From: a virus
Virus record (IMG/VR): IMGVR_UViG_3300025694_000022
Span: 1-28,673 of that record
DNA: 28,673 bases
Direction: 5' to 3' (one strand)
Part shown: positions 11,144 to 19,374 of the stretch, in pieces
Position numbering within the stretch: position 1 is the stretch's first letter
How the letters are laid out: each line of letters begins with the position of its first letter
Position numbers and translations under genes: made by a program
The notes under the pieces: model-generated
What the model was told of the DNA's origin: nothing
The model's database searches: none
Seen by the model: the letters and a program-made list of their open reading frames with translations, nothing else

Positions 11144-11166
11144 GCTCGCGTATCGAGGGCCCACCC
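11144..11166 (+). repeat. GC-rich dispersed repeat, copy E
   Basis: GCTCG-C-GTATCGA-GGGCCCACCC followed by TAATACC, the most divergent tail of the five. Confidence 0.75.
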
Positions 11167-11289
11167 TAATACCAAGATTTAGACTTATACTTGCGCTAAA
11201 TAGAAAATGGCAATAGAATAGAGGGGGTACCCCTAAAAAAACAAAAACTGGTACAAAACAGAAGTGAAAAAAATTCTGCAAAAATTTTT

Positions 11290-12753
11290 ATGAAACAAGA
11301 AGTAATAGATAAACTACCACCTGACGCCAAAAAACAATTCCTTAAATACGCAATAAAACTTTCTGAAAAGAAAACTAAATCAAAAGTCCACGATGACTTC
11401 TTAACTTTTGTCAAACACGTGTGGCCTGAATTTATTGAAGGTAAGCATCACAAAAAAATTGCTGACAAATTTAATAAGCTTGCAAACGGTGAGATCAAAA
11501 GACTAATTATTAATATGCCACCAAGGCATACTAAATCAGAGTTCGCGTCCTATCTTCTACCCTCTTGGATGGTAGGACGTAGACCTAATCTAAAAATAAT
11601 ACAGACGACCCACACAACGGAACTCGCGATCCGCTTTGGTCGAAAAGCTAAAACCTTAATGGACTCCGAGGAATACAAACAAGTATTCCAGACAAGATTA
11701 CGAGAGGACAGTCAAGCCGCGGGTAAATGGGAAACCGAACAGGGCGGTGAATATTATGCAGCCGGTGTTGGATCTGCGATCACGGGCCGTGGAGCGGACT
11801 TATTGATTATCGATGATCCTCACTCGGAACAAGATGCATTGAATATGTCTTCAATGGAAAGAGCTTATGAATGGTATACATCTGGTCCACGACAACGTTT
11901 ACAGCCTGGTGGATCAATCGTTGTTGTAATGACAAGATGGAATATGAAAGATCTAACAGGAATGTTATTAAAATCTCAAAAAGAATTAAAATCAGATAAG
12001 TGGCACCTTATTGAATTTCCAGCAATACTACCATCAGGTAAACCTGTATGGCCAGAGTATTGGAAACTTCCTGAACTAGAATCTGTTAAAGCCAGTTTAA
12101 GTGTTGGTAAGTGGAACGCACAGTGGATGCAAAACCCAACATCTGAAGAAGGTAGTTTAATTAAACGAGAATGGTGGAAGGTTTGGGATAAACCTTACAT
12201 CCCGCCGCTCGATCATATTATTCAAAGTTATGATACAGCCTTTCTTAAAAAAGAATCCGCCGATTATTCTGCTATTACCACCTGGGGAGTCTTTTATCCA
12301 AACGAAGATAGCCCTGCTAATCTAATATTACTCGATGCATTCAAAGAACGATTAGAATTTCCAGAGCTAAAAAAAGAAGCTTATGAGCAATATAAATACT
12401 GGAATCCAGAAACGGTGATCGTGGAGGCTAAAGCTTCAGGATTACCTCTCACTTATGAGTTGCGAAAAATGGGGATTCCTGTTATAAATTTCACTCCCTC
12501 AAAAGGTAATGATAAACACGCGAGGGTAAACGCTGTAGCTCCACTCTTTGAGAGTGGCCAAATTTGGGCGCCGGACGAAAAGTTCGCAGAAGAGGTTATA
12601 GAAGAATGTGCATCATTTCCTTATGGAGATCACGATGATTTGGTGGACAGTACGACACAAGCAATAATGCGTTTTAGACAAGGAGGGTTCGTGGCGCATC
12701 CAGAAGATTACAAAGAGGATTCATTACCTCAAGTTGAAAGAACGTATTATTAA
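11290..12753 (+). CDS. terL: Terminase large subunit
   Basis: The 487-residue packaging motor has an N-terminal ATPase and a C-terminal RNase-H-like nuclease. Walker A is the variant MPPRHTKSEF (about residues 76-85), Walker B is LLIIDDPH (about 171-178), followed by MTRWN. Nuclease acids are D315 (IIQSYDTAF) and the HDDLVD cluster at about 448-453, with HARVNAVAPLFE before it. It cuts and pumps DNA through the portal. There is no convincing ribosome site before ATG 11290; the frame is open back to 11200 but lacks a start. It lies 6 kb from terS, on the other strand. Confidence 0.95.
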   Translation: MKQEVIDKLPPDAKKQFLKYAIKLSEKKTKSKVHDDFLTFVKHVWPEFIEGKHHKKIADKFNKLANGEIKRLIINMPPRHTKSEFASYLLPSWMVGRRPNLKIIQTTHTTELAIRFGRKAKTLMDSEEYKQVFQTRLREDSQAAGKWETEQGGEYYAAGVGSAITGRGADLLIIDDPHSEQDALNMSSMERAYEWYTSGPRQRLQPGGSIVVVMTRWNMKDLTGMLLKSQKELKSDKWHLIEFPAILPSGKPVWPEYWKLPELESVKASLSVGKWNAQWMQNPTSEEGSLIKREWWKVWDKPYIPPLDHIIQSYDTAFLKKESADYSAITTWGVFYPNEDSPANLILLDAFKERLEFPELKKEAYEQYKYWNPETVIVEAKASGLPLTYELRKMGIPVINFTPSKGNDKHARVNAVAPLFESGQIWAPDEKFAEEVIEECASFPYGDHDDLVDSTTQAIMRFRQGGFVAHPEDYKEDSLPQVERTYY

Positions 12754-12755
12754 TT

Positions 12756-14867
12756 ATGATTCAAGCAGCACCATTAGTTTTATCATTTGCAAGAGCAGTA
12801 CCGATGCTAAACAGACTTGTTGGAGCTGTAGGAATAACTGAATTAGGTGATCGTGTAAATAATTATATTCAAGAAAATCCAGACGAGTCTGCGAAAATTG
12901 TATCAATGATTATGCCTACTCAAGGTATTGCAAATGCACTTAAAAATAAATCTAGTGAAGATGTAGAAGAAGTTGAAGAAACAGAAGAAGTTACTACAGG
13001 CAGTGGAGTAGAAGAAAGAATTAGAGAGATTTTAAGAGAAGCAGGCGTTGAAGATGCGGATAATCAAGACCTAACAGATTTACCAAAAGATTTAGAAGCT
13101 AAAGTTATGTCAGGTATTGCAAAGTCTTCTACTGATAGAAAAAAAGATATGATAGAAGCTTCTGCTATTATAGGTTTAAGTGGACCTGGTAGAGAAAGAA
13201 AAAAAATGATTGATGACGTATCTGGTAGATATGATGAAGGTGGTGTTGAAGAAGTAACCAGACCAAAATATGAAGGATATAAAAAATTTATAAGAAGACG
13301 AAGAGCGGACGGCGGTGCGATAGGCATTGAAGTTTTATTCGAAGAAAAGAAACCAAGACAAGGATTATTTATGGGCGGACCGGCGTTAGAAGGACCGGCG
13401 TTAGGTATTTACAATTCTATGAAAGCGTATCAGTCTTTCACAGATCAAGAGATAGCAGATGCTATCAAACAAGCAGGGTATGAATTACCAACTGCAGATT
13501 CAGGGACAACACCACCAGGTTCAACACCAGGTAATAATCTAGGTTATCAAAGTGGTAATGAAGGACAAGGAGGAATAATGAATCTTGATCCATATAGCAA
13601 AGGACCTGCTTCTCCTGGAAATCAATCTAATACTTCTTCAAAGTATAGTGTTGCTGAAATAGAAAAAGGTATAGATATTTATGGAAACCCAATAGATGAA
13701 TCAATAACTAGTAAAGGTTTTATTGGAAGCGCTATGGATAAATTTTCTAGCCTCCCAGGAATTAAACAAGGAAAAAATTTAATTAATACTATAATGGATA
13801 ATACTTTAGTTGGTAGAATAGCTGCAATGAGAAATCCGTTAAATCCTAATGCATCAAATTATAATCCGAGTCTTCAAGGTCAAATAGATATGCTTGGAGG
13901 TATGACAGGTACAAAAATTAGTGGAACATATATAGATCCATATAACAAACAATTAGGTTTTACTGATAACCTTACAGGTCAACCAATGACTGGTAGAGAT
14001 CCTAATTCTGGTTTAGGAGTGTACGGACCCGGTTCAGTATTAGCTGGTCAAAATGTTGTATCAGGTTTTGGAACAAATGATTATGAGGATCAATTACAAG
14101 GTTACATTGATAAGATGTTGGATCGTAGAACCAAGGGAATATTAACAGAATTTCAAACTGCTAAATTAAAAGCAGCTGAAGCAGAATTAGAAAGAGCTAG
14201 AGAAAAAGCACAAGATAGAATTGATGAACTTAACAGACAAAAAATAGAAGCTAAAAAAGCAGGTGATGCTAAAAAAGCAAGAGACTTACAAATTGCAGCA
14301 GCAGCTAAAGCACAAGAGATATCAAACGCAGCAGCTACAGCACAACAAGAAGCTATCGAAAAAGATCAAGATAGAAGTAGAGATAGTGGACAAGCTGGTA
14401 GTGGCACAGGAGGTATAGGTGCAACATCGGGTTATGGATACAATCAAGGTAATGAATGTTTTGAACCAAATACTTTTATTCAAATGGCTAATGGTAGTGA
14501 GAAAAAAATTAAAGATATTCAATTGGGTGATGATACTAAAGGTGGAGAAGTTACAGGCGTGTTTAAATTTAAACCTTCTGGAGACGGTATTTACAGTTAC
14601 AGAGATGTTACCGTTGCAGGTAGCCACTTTGTTAAAGAAGATGGTAAATTTATTATGGTTAAAGACAGCCCACTTGCAGTCAAGATTGATAAGATACCAG
14701 TTGTTTACTCACTAGATACAACTGGCCGAAGAATCTTTATTAACGATATTGAATTCGCTGATTACAACGGTGATGGTGTTGCTAAAAACTTCCTAACGAA
14801 TGCTGGTGTAGATCTTACAGGTTTTGATACAGAGGTATTAAGACAAGTAGAAAATAGATTAATATAA
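12756..14867 (+). CDS. Large virion-type protein with C-terminal Hint domain
   Basis: This 703-residue protein has an N-terminal helical part (PLVLSFARAVPMLNRLVG), a GGAIGIEVLFEEKKPR motif at about 186-201, a Gly/Asn/Pro-rich middle, an Ala/Lys/Glu coiled coil (about 463-550) and, from Cys568, a Hint (hedgehog/intein) domain: NECFEPNTFIQMANGS, KIKDIQLGD, and a VTVAGSHFV block. The domain begins with the expected catalytic Cys but the end (DTEVLRQVENRLI) has no intein C-terminal His-Asn, so splicing is not expected; N-terminal cleavage or ligation to a nucleophile is possible. Position between terL and portal suggests an internal head or ejection protein. Confidence 0.75.
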   Translation: MIQAAPLVLSFARAVPMLNRLVGAVGITELGDRVNNYIQENPDESAKIVSMIMPTQGIANALKNKSSEDVEEVEETEEVTTGSGVEERIREILREAGVEDADNQDLTDLPKDLEAKVMSGIAKSSTDRKKDMIEASAIIGLSGPGRERKKMIDDVSGRYDEGGVEEVTRPKYEGYKKFIRRRRADGGAIGIEVLFEEKKPRQGLFMGGPALEGPALGIYNSMKAYQSFTDQEIADAIKQAGYELPTADSGTTPPGSTPGNNLGYQSGNEGQGGIMNLDPYSKGPASPGNQSNTSSKYSVAEIEKGIDIYGNPIDESITSKGFIGSAMDKFSSLPGIKQGKNLINTIMDNTLVGRIAAMRNPLNPNASNYNPSLQGQIDMLGGMTGTKISGTYIDPYNKQLGFTDNLTGQPMTGRDPNSGLGVYGPGSVLAGQNVVSGFGTNDYEDQLQGYIDKMLDRRTKGILTEFQTAKLKAAEAELERAREKAQDRIDELNRQKIEAKKAGDAKKARDLQIAAAAKAQEISNAAATAQQEAIEKDQDRSRDSGQAGSGTGGIGATSGYGYNQGNECFEPNTFIQMANGSEKKIKDIQLGDDTKGGEVTGVFKFKPSGDGIYSYRDVTVAGSHFVKEDGKFIMVKDSPLAVKIDKIPVVYSLDTTGRRIFINDIEFADYNGDGVAKNFLTNAGVDLTGFDTEVLRQVENRLI

Positions 14868-15043
14868 TGGAATTAAAATACAACGAAATAATTGGTGCAA
14901 TTGTAAAACCAGATGATACACCTGCTACACAAGCAGAAATATTAGAATGGGCTGCAGCAAACCCAATGCCAATAGAAGAACCAAAACAACAGAACACAGC
15001 ACTTCTAGAAGAAGTGATTGAAACATTTAACAAAAGAGGATAG
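14867..15043 (+). CDS. Small acidic protein before the portal (58 aa)
   Basis: ATG 14867 overlaps the previous stop as TAATG. The product MELKYNEIIGAIVKPDDTPA has an AEILEWAAANPMPIEEP stretch and a final helix. It lies 9 bases before the portal gene. It has no recognised motif; a packaging or portal-assembly helper is only a guess from location. Confidence 0.65.
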   Translation: MELKYNEIIGAIVKPDDTPATQAEILEWAAANPMPIEEPKQQNTALLEEVIETFNKRG

Positions 15044-15052
15044 ATTAACAAA

Positions 15053-17578
15053 ATGGCTGAAATAGACAAACCATTACCGAATACAAAAACAACCATTGAA
15101 GTTCCAGGTGAAGTAGAAATTCAAGAGGCAATCAAAGAAAACGTAGAAGAAGTTGAAACTAAAGGTGGACCTGTTGAAATAGAAATGACTGAAGAAGGTG
15201 GGGCAGAAGTTTCTTTTGACCCTAAAGCTGCAAGTCCTGAAGGCGGTGAAGACCATTTTGAAAACCTAGCAGAATTTTTAGGAGAAGAAATTTTAGATCC
15301 ATTGGGTTCAAAACTATTTGACCAATACAACGAGTACAAAGAATCTCGTGGAGATTGGGAAGAAACTTATAGAAACGGTTTAGATCTTTTAGGATTTAAG
15401 TATGAAAGACGAACAGAACCTTTTAGAGGAGCTAGTGGTGTAAACCATCCTGTTCTTGCTGAAGCGGTTACACAATTTCAAGCACAAGCTTACAAAGAAT
15501 TATTACCATCAGACGGCCCGGTTAGAACTCAAGTTATGGGTGATGCAAGTGTGGCTAAAGAAGAACAAGGTAAACGTGTTAAAGATTTTATGAATTATCA
15601 AATTATGGATCAGATGAAAGAATATGAACCAGAGTTTGACCAAATGTTATTTTATTTACCTCTATCCGGATCTACCTTTAAGAAAGTTTATTATGACGAT
15701 CTTTTAGGTAGAGCGGTTTCTAAATTTGTACCTGCAGAAGATTTAATTGTACCTTATTCTGCAAACAGTTTAGATGATGCAGAGGCAGTAATTCACGTTA
15801 TAAAAATGTCAGAGAATGAATTAAGAAAACAACAAGTCGCTGGATTTTATAGAGATATAGAATTAGGTTCTCCTCCTGTTACACAAAATCAACTACAAGA
15901 TAAAAAATTAGAACTTGAGGGAATTCAAAAAGATGGTCAAGAAGATCAATACACACTTTATGAAATTCATACTAATTTAGATTTAGAAGGTTATGAAGAT
16001 TTAGATGCCGGTGAAGAACCAACAGGAATTAAATTACCTTACGTTGTAACTTTATCTGAAGCAGGTCATAAAGTTTTATCTATTAGAAGAAACTATGCAT
16101 CCGAAGATCCATTAAAGAAAAAAATAAATTACTTTGTACAATTTAAATTTTTACCAGGAACTGGTTTCTATGGTTTCGGTTTAATTCATATGATTGGTGG
16201 TTTAACTAGAACTGCAACAGCAGCTTTAAGACAATTACTAGATGCAGGAACTTTAGCAAACTTACCAGCAGGATTTAAATCTCGTGGTATTAGAGTTAGA
16301 GATGATGCACAACCATTACAACCTGGTGAGTTTAGAGACGTCGACGCTCCGGGAGGCAATATCAAAGATCAGTTTATGACTTTACCTTTTAAAGGACCCG
16401 ACCAAACATTACTTTCATTAATGGGTGTTGTGGTGTCAGCAGGTCAACGATTCGCGAGCATCGCAGATTCACAAGTGGGTGATATGAACCAAGCCGCTGC
16501 AGTTGGTACAACTGTTGCATTATTGGAACGTGGATCGCGGGTAATGTCAGCGATACATAAAAGATTGTATGTTGGACTTAAACAAGAATTTAAATTATTA
16601 GCAGAAGTATTTAAAAGTTATTTACCACCTGTTTATCCTTATGATGTACCTGGTGCATCTAGAGAAATTAAGGTTCAAGACTTTGATGATAGAGTAGATA
16701 TATTACCTGTAGCAGATCCAAACATCTTCTCACAGACGCAAAGAATATCGTTAGCTCAATCTCAATTACAACTGGCGCAATCGAATCCTCGAATACATAA
16801 TCTGTATCAAGCATATAGATCTATGTATGACGCGCTGGGGGTAAAAAATGTTAATGCAATTCTACCACCACCTGCAGCACCAATGCCGATGGATCCTGCG
16901 TTAGAACATATTATGGCAATGAGTATGAAACCATATCAAGCGTTTCCTGGTCAAGACCACAAAGCTCACATCGATGCGCATTTAAACTTTATGAGATTAA
17001 ATCAAACACAAAATAATCCTGGTGCAATGGCTGCTTTACAAAAAAATATACTAGAGCACATTAGTTTAATGGCACAAGAACAAGTTCAACTAGAATTTGT
17101 TGAAGAATTACAAGAAGTACAAATGATTCAACAACAAATGCAAGCAGCAGGTGCTGCAAATCCTGCAATGGCGCAAGGTATGATGCAAAATCCACAAGTA
17201 ATGCAGGCACAACAACGTCTACAACAGATTACAAACCAAATTGAATCTAGAAAAGCGAAGTTAATTGCAGAAATGCAGGAAGATTTTGCTAAAGAAGAAG
17301 AAAAAATTATGGGTGAGTATGGTGGAGACCCATTACTACGACTAAAAGGTAGAGAAATGGATCTTCGAGCGCAAGATAATCAAAGAAAAGAAGAAGAAGG
17401 TGAAGAAAGATTAAATCTTGACAAGATGAAAGCTCTTATGAACCAAGAAAATCAAGAAGCGAAGCTTGAACAAGAAGCAGATCTTGCTGGATTGCGTGCA
17501 GGCGTGTCATTAGCTAAACAATCAATGGCAGACCAAAGCAAAATTCACGATTTTGGTAGAAACTTCGGAAAAAAATAG
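15053..17578 (+). CDS. Portal protein
   Basis: The 841-residue protein carries features I recognise from large podovirus-type portals of marine phages: an acidic N-terminus, FLGEEILDPLGSKLFDQYNE, a DWEETYRNGLDLLGF stretch, RTEPFRGASGVNHPVLAEAV with FQAQAYKELLPS, LPLSGSTFKKVYYDDLLGR, FKSRGIRVRDDAQPLQPGEF, GTTVALLERGSRVMSAIHKR, and a long Gln/Met/Glu-rich helical barrel C-terminus (about 640-830). Twelve copies would form the DNA channel of the head vertex. It lies in the conserved order after the large terminase. Confidence 0.9.
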   Translation: MAEIDKPLPNTKTTIEVPGEVEIQEAIKENVEEVETKGGPVEIEMTEEGGAEVSFDPKAASPEGGEDHFENLAEFLGEEILDPLGSKLFDQYNEYKESRGDWEETYRNGLDLLGFKYERRTEPFRGASGVNHPVLAEAVTQFQAQAYKELLPSDGPVRTQVMGDASVAKEEQGKRVKDFMNYQIMDQMKEYEPEFDQMLFYLPLSGSTFKKVYYDDLLGRAVSKFVPAEDLIVPYSANSLDDAEAVIHVIKMSENELRKQQVAGFYRDIELGSPPVTQNQLQDKKLELEGIQKDGQEDQYTLYEIHTNLDLEGYEDLDAGEEPTGIKLPYVVTLSEAGHKVLSIRRNYASEDPLKKKINYFVQFKFLPGTGFYGFGLIHMIGGLTRTATAALRQLLDAGTLANLPAGFKSRGIRVRDDAQPLQPGEFRDVDAPGGNIKDQFMTLPFKGPDQTLLSLMGVVVSAGQRFASIADSQVGDMNQAAAVGTTVALLERGSRVMSAIHKRLYVGLKQEFKLLAEVFKSYLPPVYPYDVPGASREIKVQDFDDRVDILPVADPNIFSQTQRISLAQSQLQLAQSNPRIHNLYQAYRSMYDALGVKNVNAILPPPAAPMPMDPALEHIMAMSMKPYQAFPGQDHKAHIDAHLNFMRLNQTQNNPGAMAALQKNILEHISLMAQEQVQLEFVEELQEVQMIQQQMQAAGAANPAMAQGMMQNPQVMQAQQRLQQITNQIESRKAKLIAEMQEDFAKEEEKIMGEYGGDPLLRLKGREMDLRAQDNQRKEEEGEERLNLDKMKALMNQENQEAKLEQEADLAGLRAGVSLAKQSMADQSKIHDFGRNFGKK

Positions 17579-17604
17579 ATATAAACCCAATTAAGGAGAA
17601 AACT

Positions 17605-17796
17605 ATGGTTAAAAAAACAAACAAAGGTCGAGACAATGTAAAAATTGTTCCTGAACTTGGTGCAAACTCTAAAGGTGAGCAACAAGGTGGGATTCCTGTG
17701 GAAATGACTGACCCGTTTACATCACAAACGGTTGACGTTAGAGGCACAAAGAGAATGAGACCTGACAAAAAACCTGTAAAAGCAACTTGGTACTAG
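17605..17796 (+). CDS. Small basic hypothetical protein (63 aa)
   Basis: The product MVKKTNKGRDNVKIVPELGA is followed by GGIPVEMTDPFTSQTVDVRG and KRMRPDKKPVKATWY. It is preceded by AAGGAGA. The TDPFTSQTVDVRGTKRM stretch recurs in marine phages next to the portal. It looks like a small strand-rich protein; no role is known. Confidence 0.75.
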   Translation: MVKKTNKGRDNVKIVPELGANSKGEQQGGIPVEMTDPFTSQTVDVRGTKRMRPDKKPVKATWY

Positions 17797-17797
17797 T

Positions 17798-18184
17798 ATG
17801 TGGTTATCGGCAATTAAATTAGCCGTCTCTGCTGGTAGTAAAATTTATGCTAACAAGCAGAAGGCAAAAGTCGCGATGTCTGATGCTCAACTGTTGCACG
17901 CAGAACGACAGGCTCGAGGTGAGGAAGCTTACCAAGGCAAGTTGTTAGAGGCACGTCAAAATGATTACAAGGACGAGTTCGTTTTGTTAATTTTGTCGGC
18001 GCCAATAATTGTGCTCGCGTGGGGAGTCTTCTCGGAGGATCCTGGCGCTCTCGATAAAGTGAAAACTTTCTTCGAACATTTCGCGGCACTGCCGACTTGG
18101 TTCAGTACCCTTTGGATTTTAGTCGTCGGATCAATTTTTGGAATTAAGGGTACACAGATCTTTAAAAACGGAGGAAAAAAATAA
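17798..18184 (+). CDS. Two-helix membrane protein, holin-like candidate (128 aa)
   Basis: The N-terminal half is an amphipathic, charged helix (AIKLAVSAGSKIYANKQKAK then QLLHAERQARGEEAYQ), followed by two membrane segments at about 61-79 (FVLLILSAPIIVLAWGVF) and 99-118 (WFSTLWILVVGSIFGIKG), with a Lys-rich end. It starts one base after the previous stop. Its small size with two membrane helices fits a holin or a virion-associated membrane protein. It is not in a lysis cassette, so the role is open. Confidence 0.7.
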   Translation: MWLSAIKLAVSAGSKIYANKQKAKVAMSDAQLLHAERQARGEEAYQGKLLEARQNDYKDEFVLLILSAPIIVLAWGVFSEDPGALDKVKTFFEHFAALPTWFSTLWILVVGSIFGIKGTQIFKNGGKK

Positions 18185-18510
18185 TGCCAAATAGAAGATT
18201 TAACACACAAGTCGCTAATCCAATGAAGGCTGGCGGCAGAGTAAAAAAAGCAATGGGCGGAATGTCTAACGCAAGAAAAGATATGATGTCTGGTTACTAC
18301 AAAGACGATATGGGTATGCAAGGCGGCGCTATGTATAAAAAAGGTGGTTCTGTTAAAAAGAAAAAACAGGGTTACAAAGATAGAAAAGATGAATCTATCG
18401 CAATGAGAATAAAAAAGAAAAGAACTAAAAAACAATTAAAAGATTCAAGAGATGAGTCTTATGGTAAGTTTGGTTCTAAAGCTAAAAAGTCTGGCAAAAT
18501 AAACAAGTAG
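18184..18510 (+). CDS. Very basic structural-type protein with KKGG motif (108 aa)
   Basis: It begins MPNRRFNTQVANPMKAGGRV then KKAMGGMSNARKDMM, and includes MYKKGGSVKKKKQG followed by a Lys/Arg-rich tail. The predicted charge is strongly positive and there is no membrane segment. TAATG couples it to the membrane-protein gene. The [KA]-x-GG-x-[VI] stretch recurs in the neighbouring proteins and in the Hint-domain protein. DNA condensation inside the head is a reasonable idea, unproven. Confidence 0.75.
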   Translation: MPNRRFNTQVANPMKAGGRVKKAMGGMSNARKDMMSGYYKDDMGMQGGAMYKKGGSVKKKKQGYKDRKDESIAMRIKKKRTKKQLKDSRDESYGKFGSKAKKSGKINK

Positions 18511-18513
18511 TTT

Positions 18514-18699
18514 ATGGCTCGACAAAAGTTCATACAGAAGGCAATTAAAAAGCCGGGAGCTTTACGTAAGTCTTTAGGAATAAAGAAAGGCGAAAAGATT
18601 CCAGCTTCTAAATTAAAAGCCGCTGCGAAGAAAAAAGGCAAACTAGGACAACGTGCTAGATTTGCTATGACTTTAAATAAATTAAGGAACAAAGCATAA
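18514..18699 (+). CDS. Very basic small protein (61 aa)
   Basis: The product MARQKFIQKAIKKPGALRKS then LGIKKGEKIPASKLKAAAKK is of the kind seen as short DNA-binding proteins: Lys-rich, few acidic residues, predicted helical. The pattern AIKKPGALRKSLGIKKGEKI-AS-L is common in marine phages and bacterial conserved proteins of unknown role. It lies three bases after the previous stop and overlaps the next ATG by TAATG. Confidence 0.8.
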   Translation: MARQKFIQKAIKKPGALRKSLGIKKGEKIPASKLKAAAKKKGKLGQRARFAMTLNKLRNKA

Positions 18700-18821
18700 T
18701 GAAAAAAATAGATGCAAAGAAGCAACCTGGTCTTGCTAAATTAAAAAAGAAAGCACCTCAAGTAGTCGCTAAAATGGGCTATATGAAAAAAGGTGGTAGA
18801 GTTAAAAAAAGGAAGAAGTAA
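18699..18821 (+). CDS. Very small basic protein with KKGG motif (40 aa)
   Basis: The product MKKIDAKKQPGLAKLKKKAP ends GYMKKGGRVKKRKK, matching the MYKKGGSVKKKK stretch two genes upstream. It is coupled by TAATG at both ends. It is probably a virion or DNA-binding peptide; no function shown. Confidence 0.7.
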   Translation: MKKIDAKKQPGLAKLKKKAPQVVAKMGYMKKGGRVKKRKK

Positions 18822-19018
18822 TGGCTAAACTATGTCCTGCAGGTAAAGCTGCCGCGAAAAAAAAGTTTGATGTTTATCCTAGTGCGTACGCTAATATTTG
18901 GGCATCCAAATATTGCAAAGGCAAAGTAGGTAGAACTAAAAAAGCTGATGGCGGTTTTATTGCAAGAGGATGTGGTAAGGTTATGTCTAATAGACGTAAA
19001 AAAACAAAAATGGTTTAA
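18821..19018 (+). CDS. Small Cys-containing basic protein, KLCP-GKAAAK family (65 aa)
   Basis: It begins MAKLCPAGKAAAKKKFDVYP, continues SAYANIWASKYCKGK and ends with ADGGFIARGCGKVMSNRRKK. Both halves are patterns I recognise widely in marine phages (KLCP-GKAAAK-KF-VYPSAYAN and RGCG-VM-NRRKKTK). Three cysteines could bind zinc or link. Function is unknown; a virion location is inferred from the neighbours. Confidence 0.85.
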   Translation: MAKLCPAGKAAAKKKFDVYPSAYANIWASKYCKGKVGRTKKADGGFIARGCGKVMSNRRKKTKMV

Positions 19019-19374
19019 TGAGTGGATTAAAAAAATGGTTGGACGAGAAATGGGTGGACATTGGAGCTCCGAAGAAGAACGGCAAGTATCAACCGTGCGG
19101 GAGATCGAAGGGAAGCAAAAGGAAATATCCAAAATGCGTTCCACTTGCAAAAGCCACACGAATGACAAGTGGGCAAAAGGCGAGTGCTGTCAGACGAAAA
19201 AGAGCAGTAAGTAACAAAGGACCTAAACCAACTAACGTTAAAACATTTGCTAAAGATGGTGGTATGATAGGGCAAGCACAAAGAACTTATAGAGGTAGCT
19301 ACATAGATGGTAGTTTAGGTGGAGTACAAGTTTCAAATCCAAGTTTAAAAAAATATTATAAAGGAATGTTGTAA
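19018..19374 (+). CDS. Basic protein, WVDIGAPKK/PKCVP family (118 aa)
   Basis: The pattern LKKWLDEKWVDIGAPKKNGK, then QPCGRSKGSKRKYPKCVPLA and MTSGQKASAVRRKRA is a well-conserved small domain of marine phages and some bacteria (I recall DUF5872-type, not certain). The C-terminus adds FAKDGGMIGQAQRTYRGSY, with the same DGG-x-IG stretch as neighbours. The protein is strongly basic. TAATG coupling on both sides places it in the structural operon. Confidence 0.85.
   Translation: MSGLKKWLDEKWVDIGAPKKNGKYQPCGRSKGSKRKYPKCVPLAKATRMTSGQKASAVRRKRAVSNKGPKPTNVKTFAKDGGMIGQAQRTYRGSYIDGSLGGVQVSNPSLKKYYKGML

Larger units (their letters stand above)
10868..11289. other. Repeat-rich gap 3 before the large terminase
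   Basis: This 422-base gap holds the presumed promoter of the leftward module, the 21-base-period duplication, palindromes TGTCGATGCGACA, TGCGACAATTTGTCGCA and GTCAATATGACATATTGAC, GGGG-T-CCCC (11086-11094) and GGGGTACCCC (about 11224-11233), and repeat copies D and E. No ribosome site precedes the large-terminase ATG. The frame of that gene stays open back to 11200 but without a usual start codon. Confidence 0.65.

Noticed and set aside
8762-11289. Insertion sequence or transposon
   Set aside because: No transposase and no terminal inverted repeats bounding the modules; the repeats are all in the same orientation.
11200-11289. Upstream extension of the large terminase
   Set aside because: The frame is open back to 11200 but contains no ATG, GTG or TTG, so ATG 11290 is kept despite lacking a ribosome site.
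10991-11414. Leftward frames over gap 3 and the start of terL
   Set aside because: Translations of repeats and of the antisense of the terminase N-terminus; no ribosome sites.
14322-14715. Frames overlapping the Hint domain region on both strands
   Set aside because: The 703-residue frame is continuous and carries a recognisable domain; the others are shadows.
18948-19214. Alternative + frame across the basic-protein cluster
   Set aside because: It overlaps two recognised families in other frames and has no coupling to neighbours.
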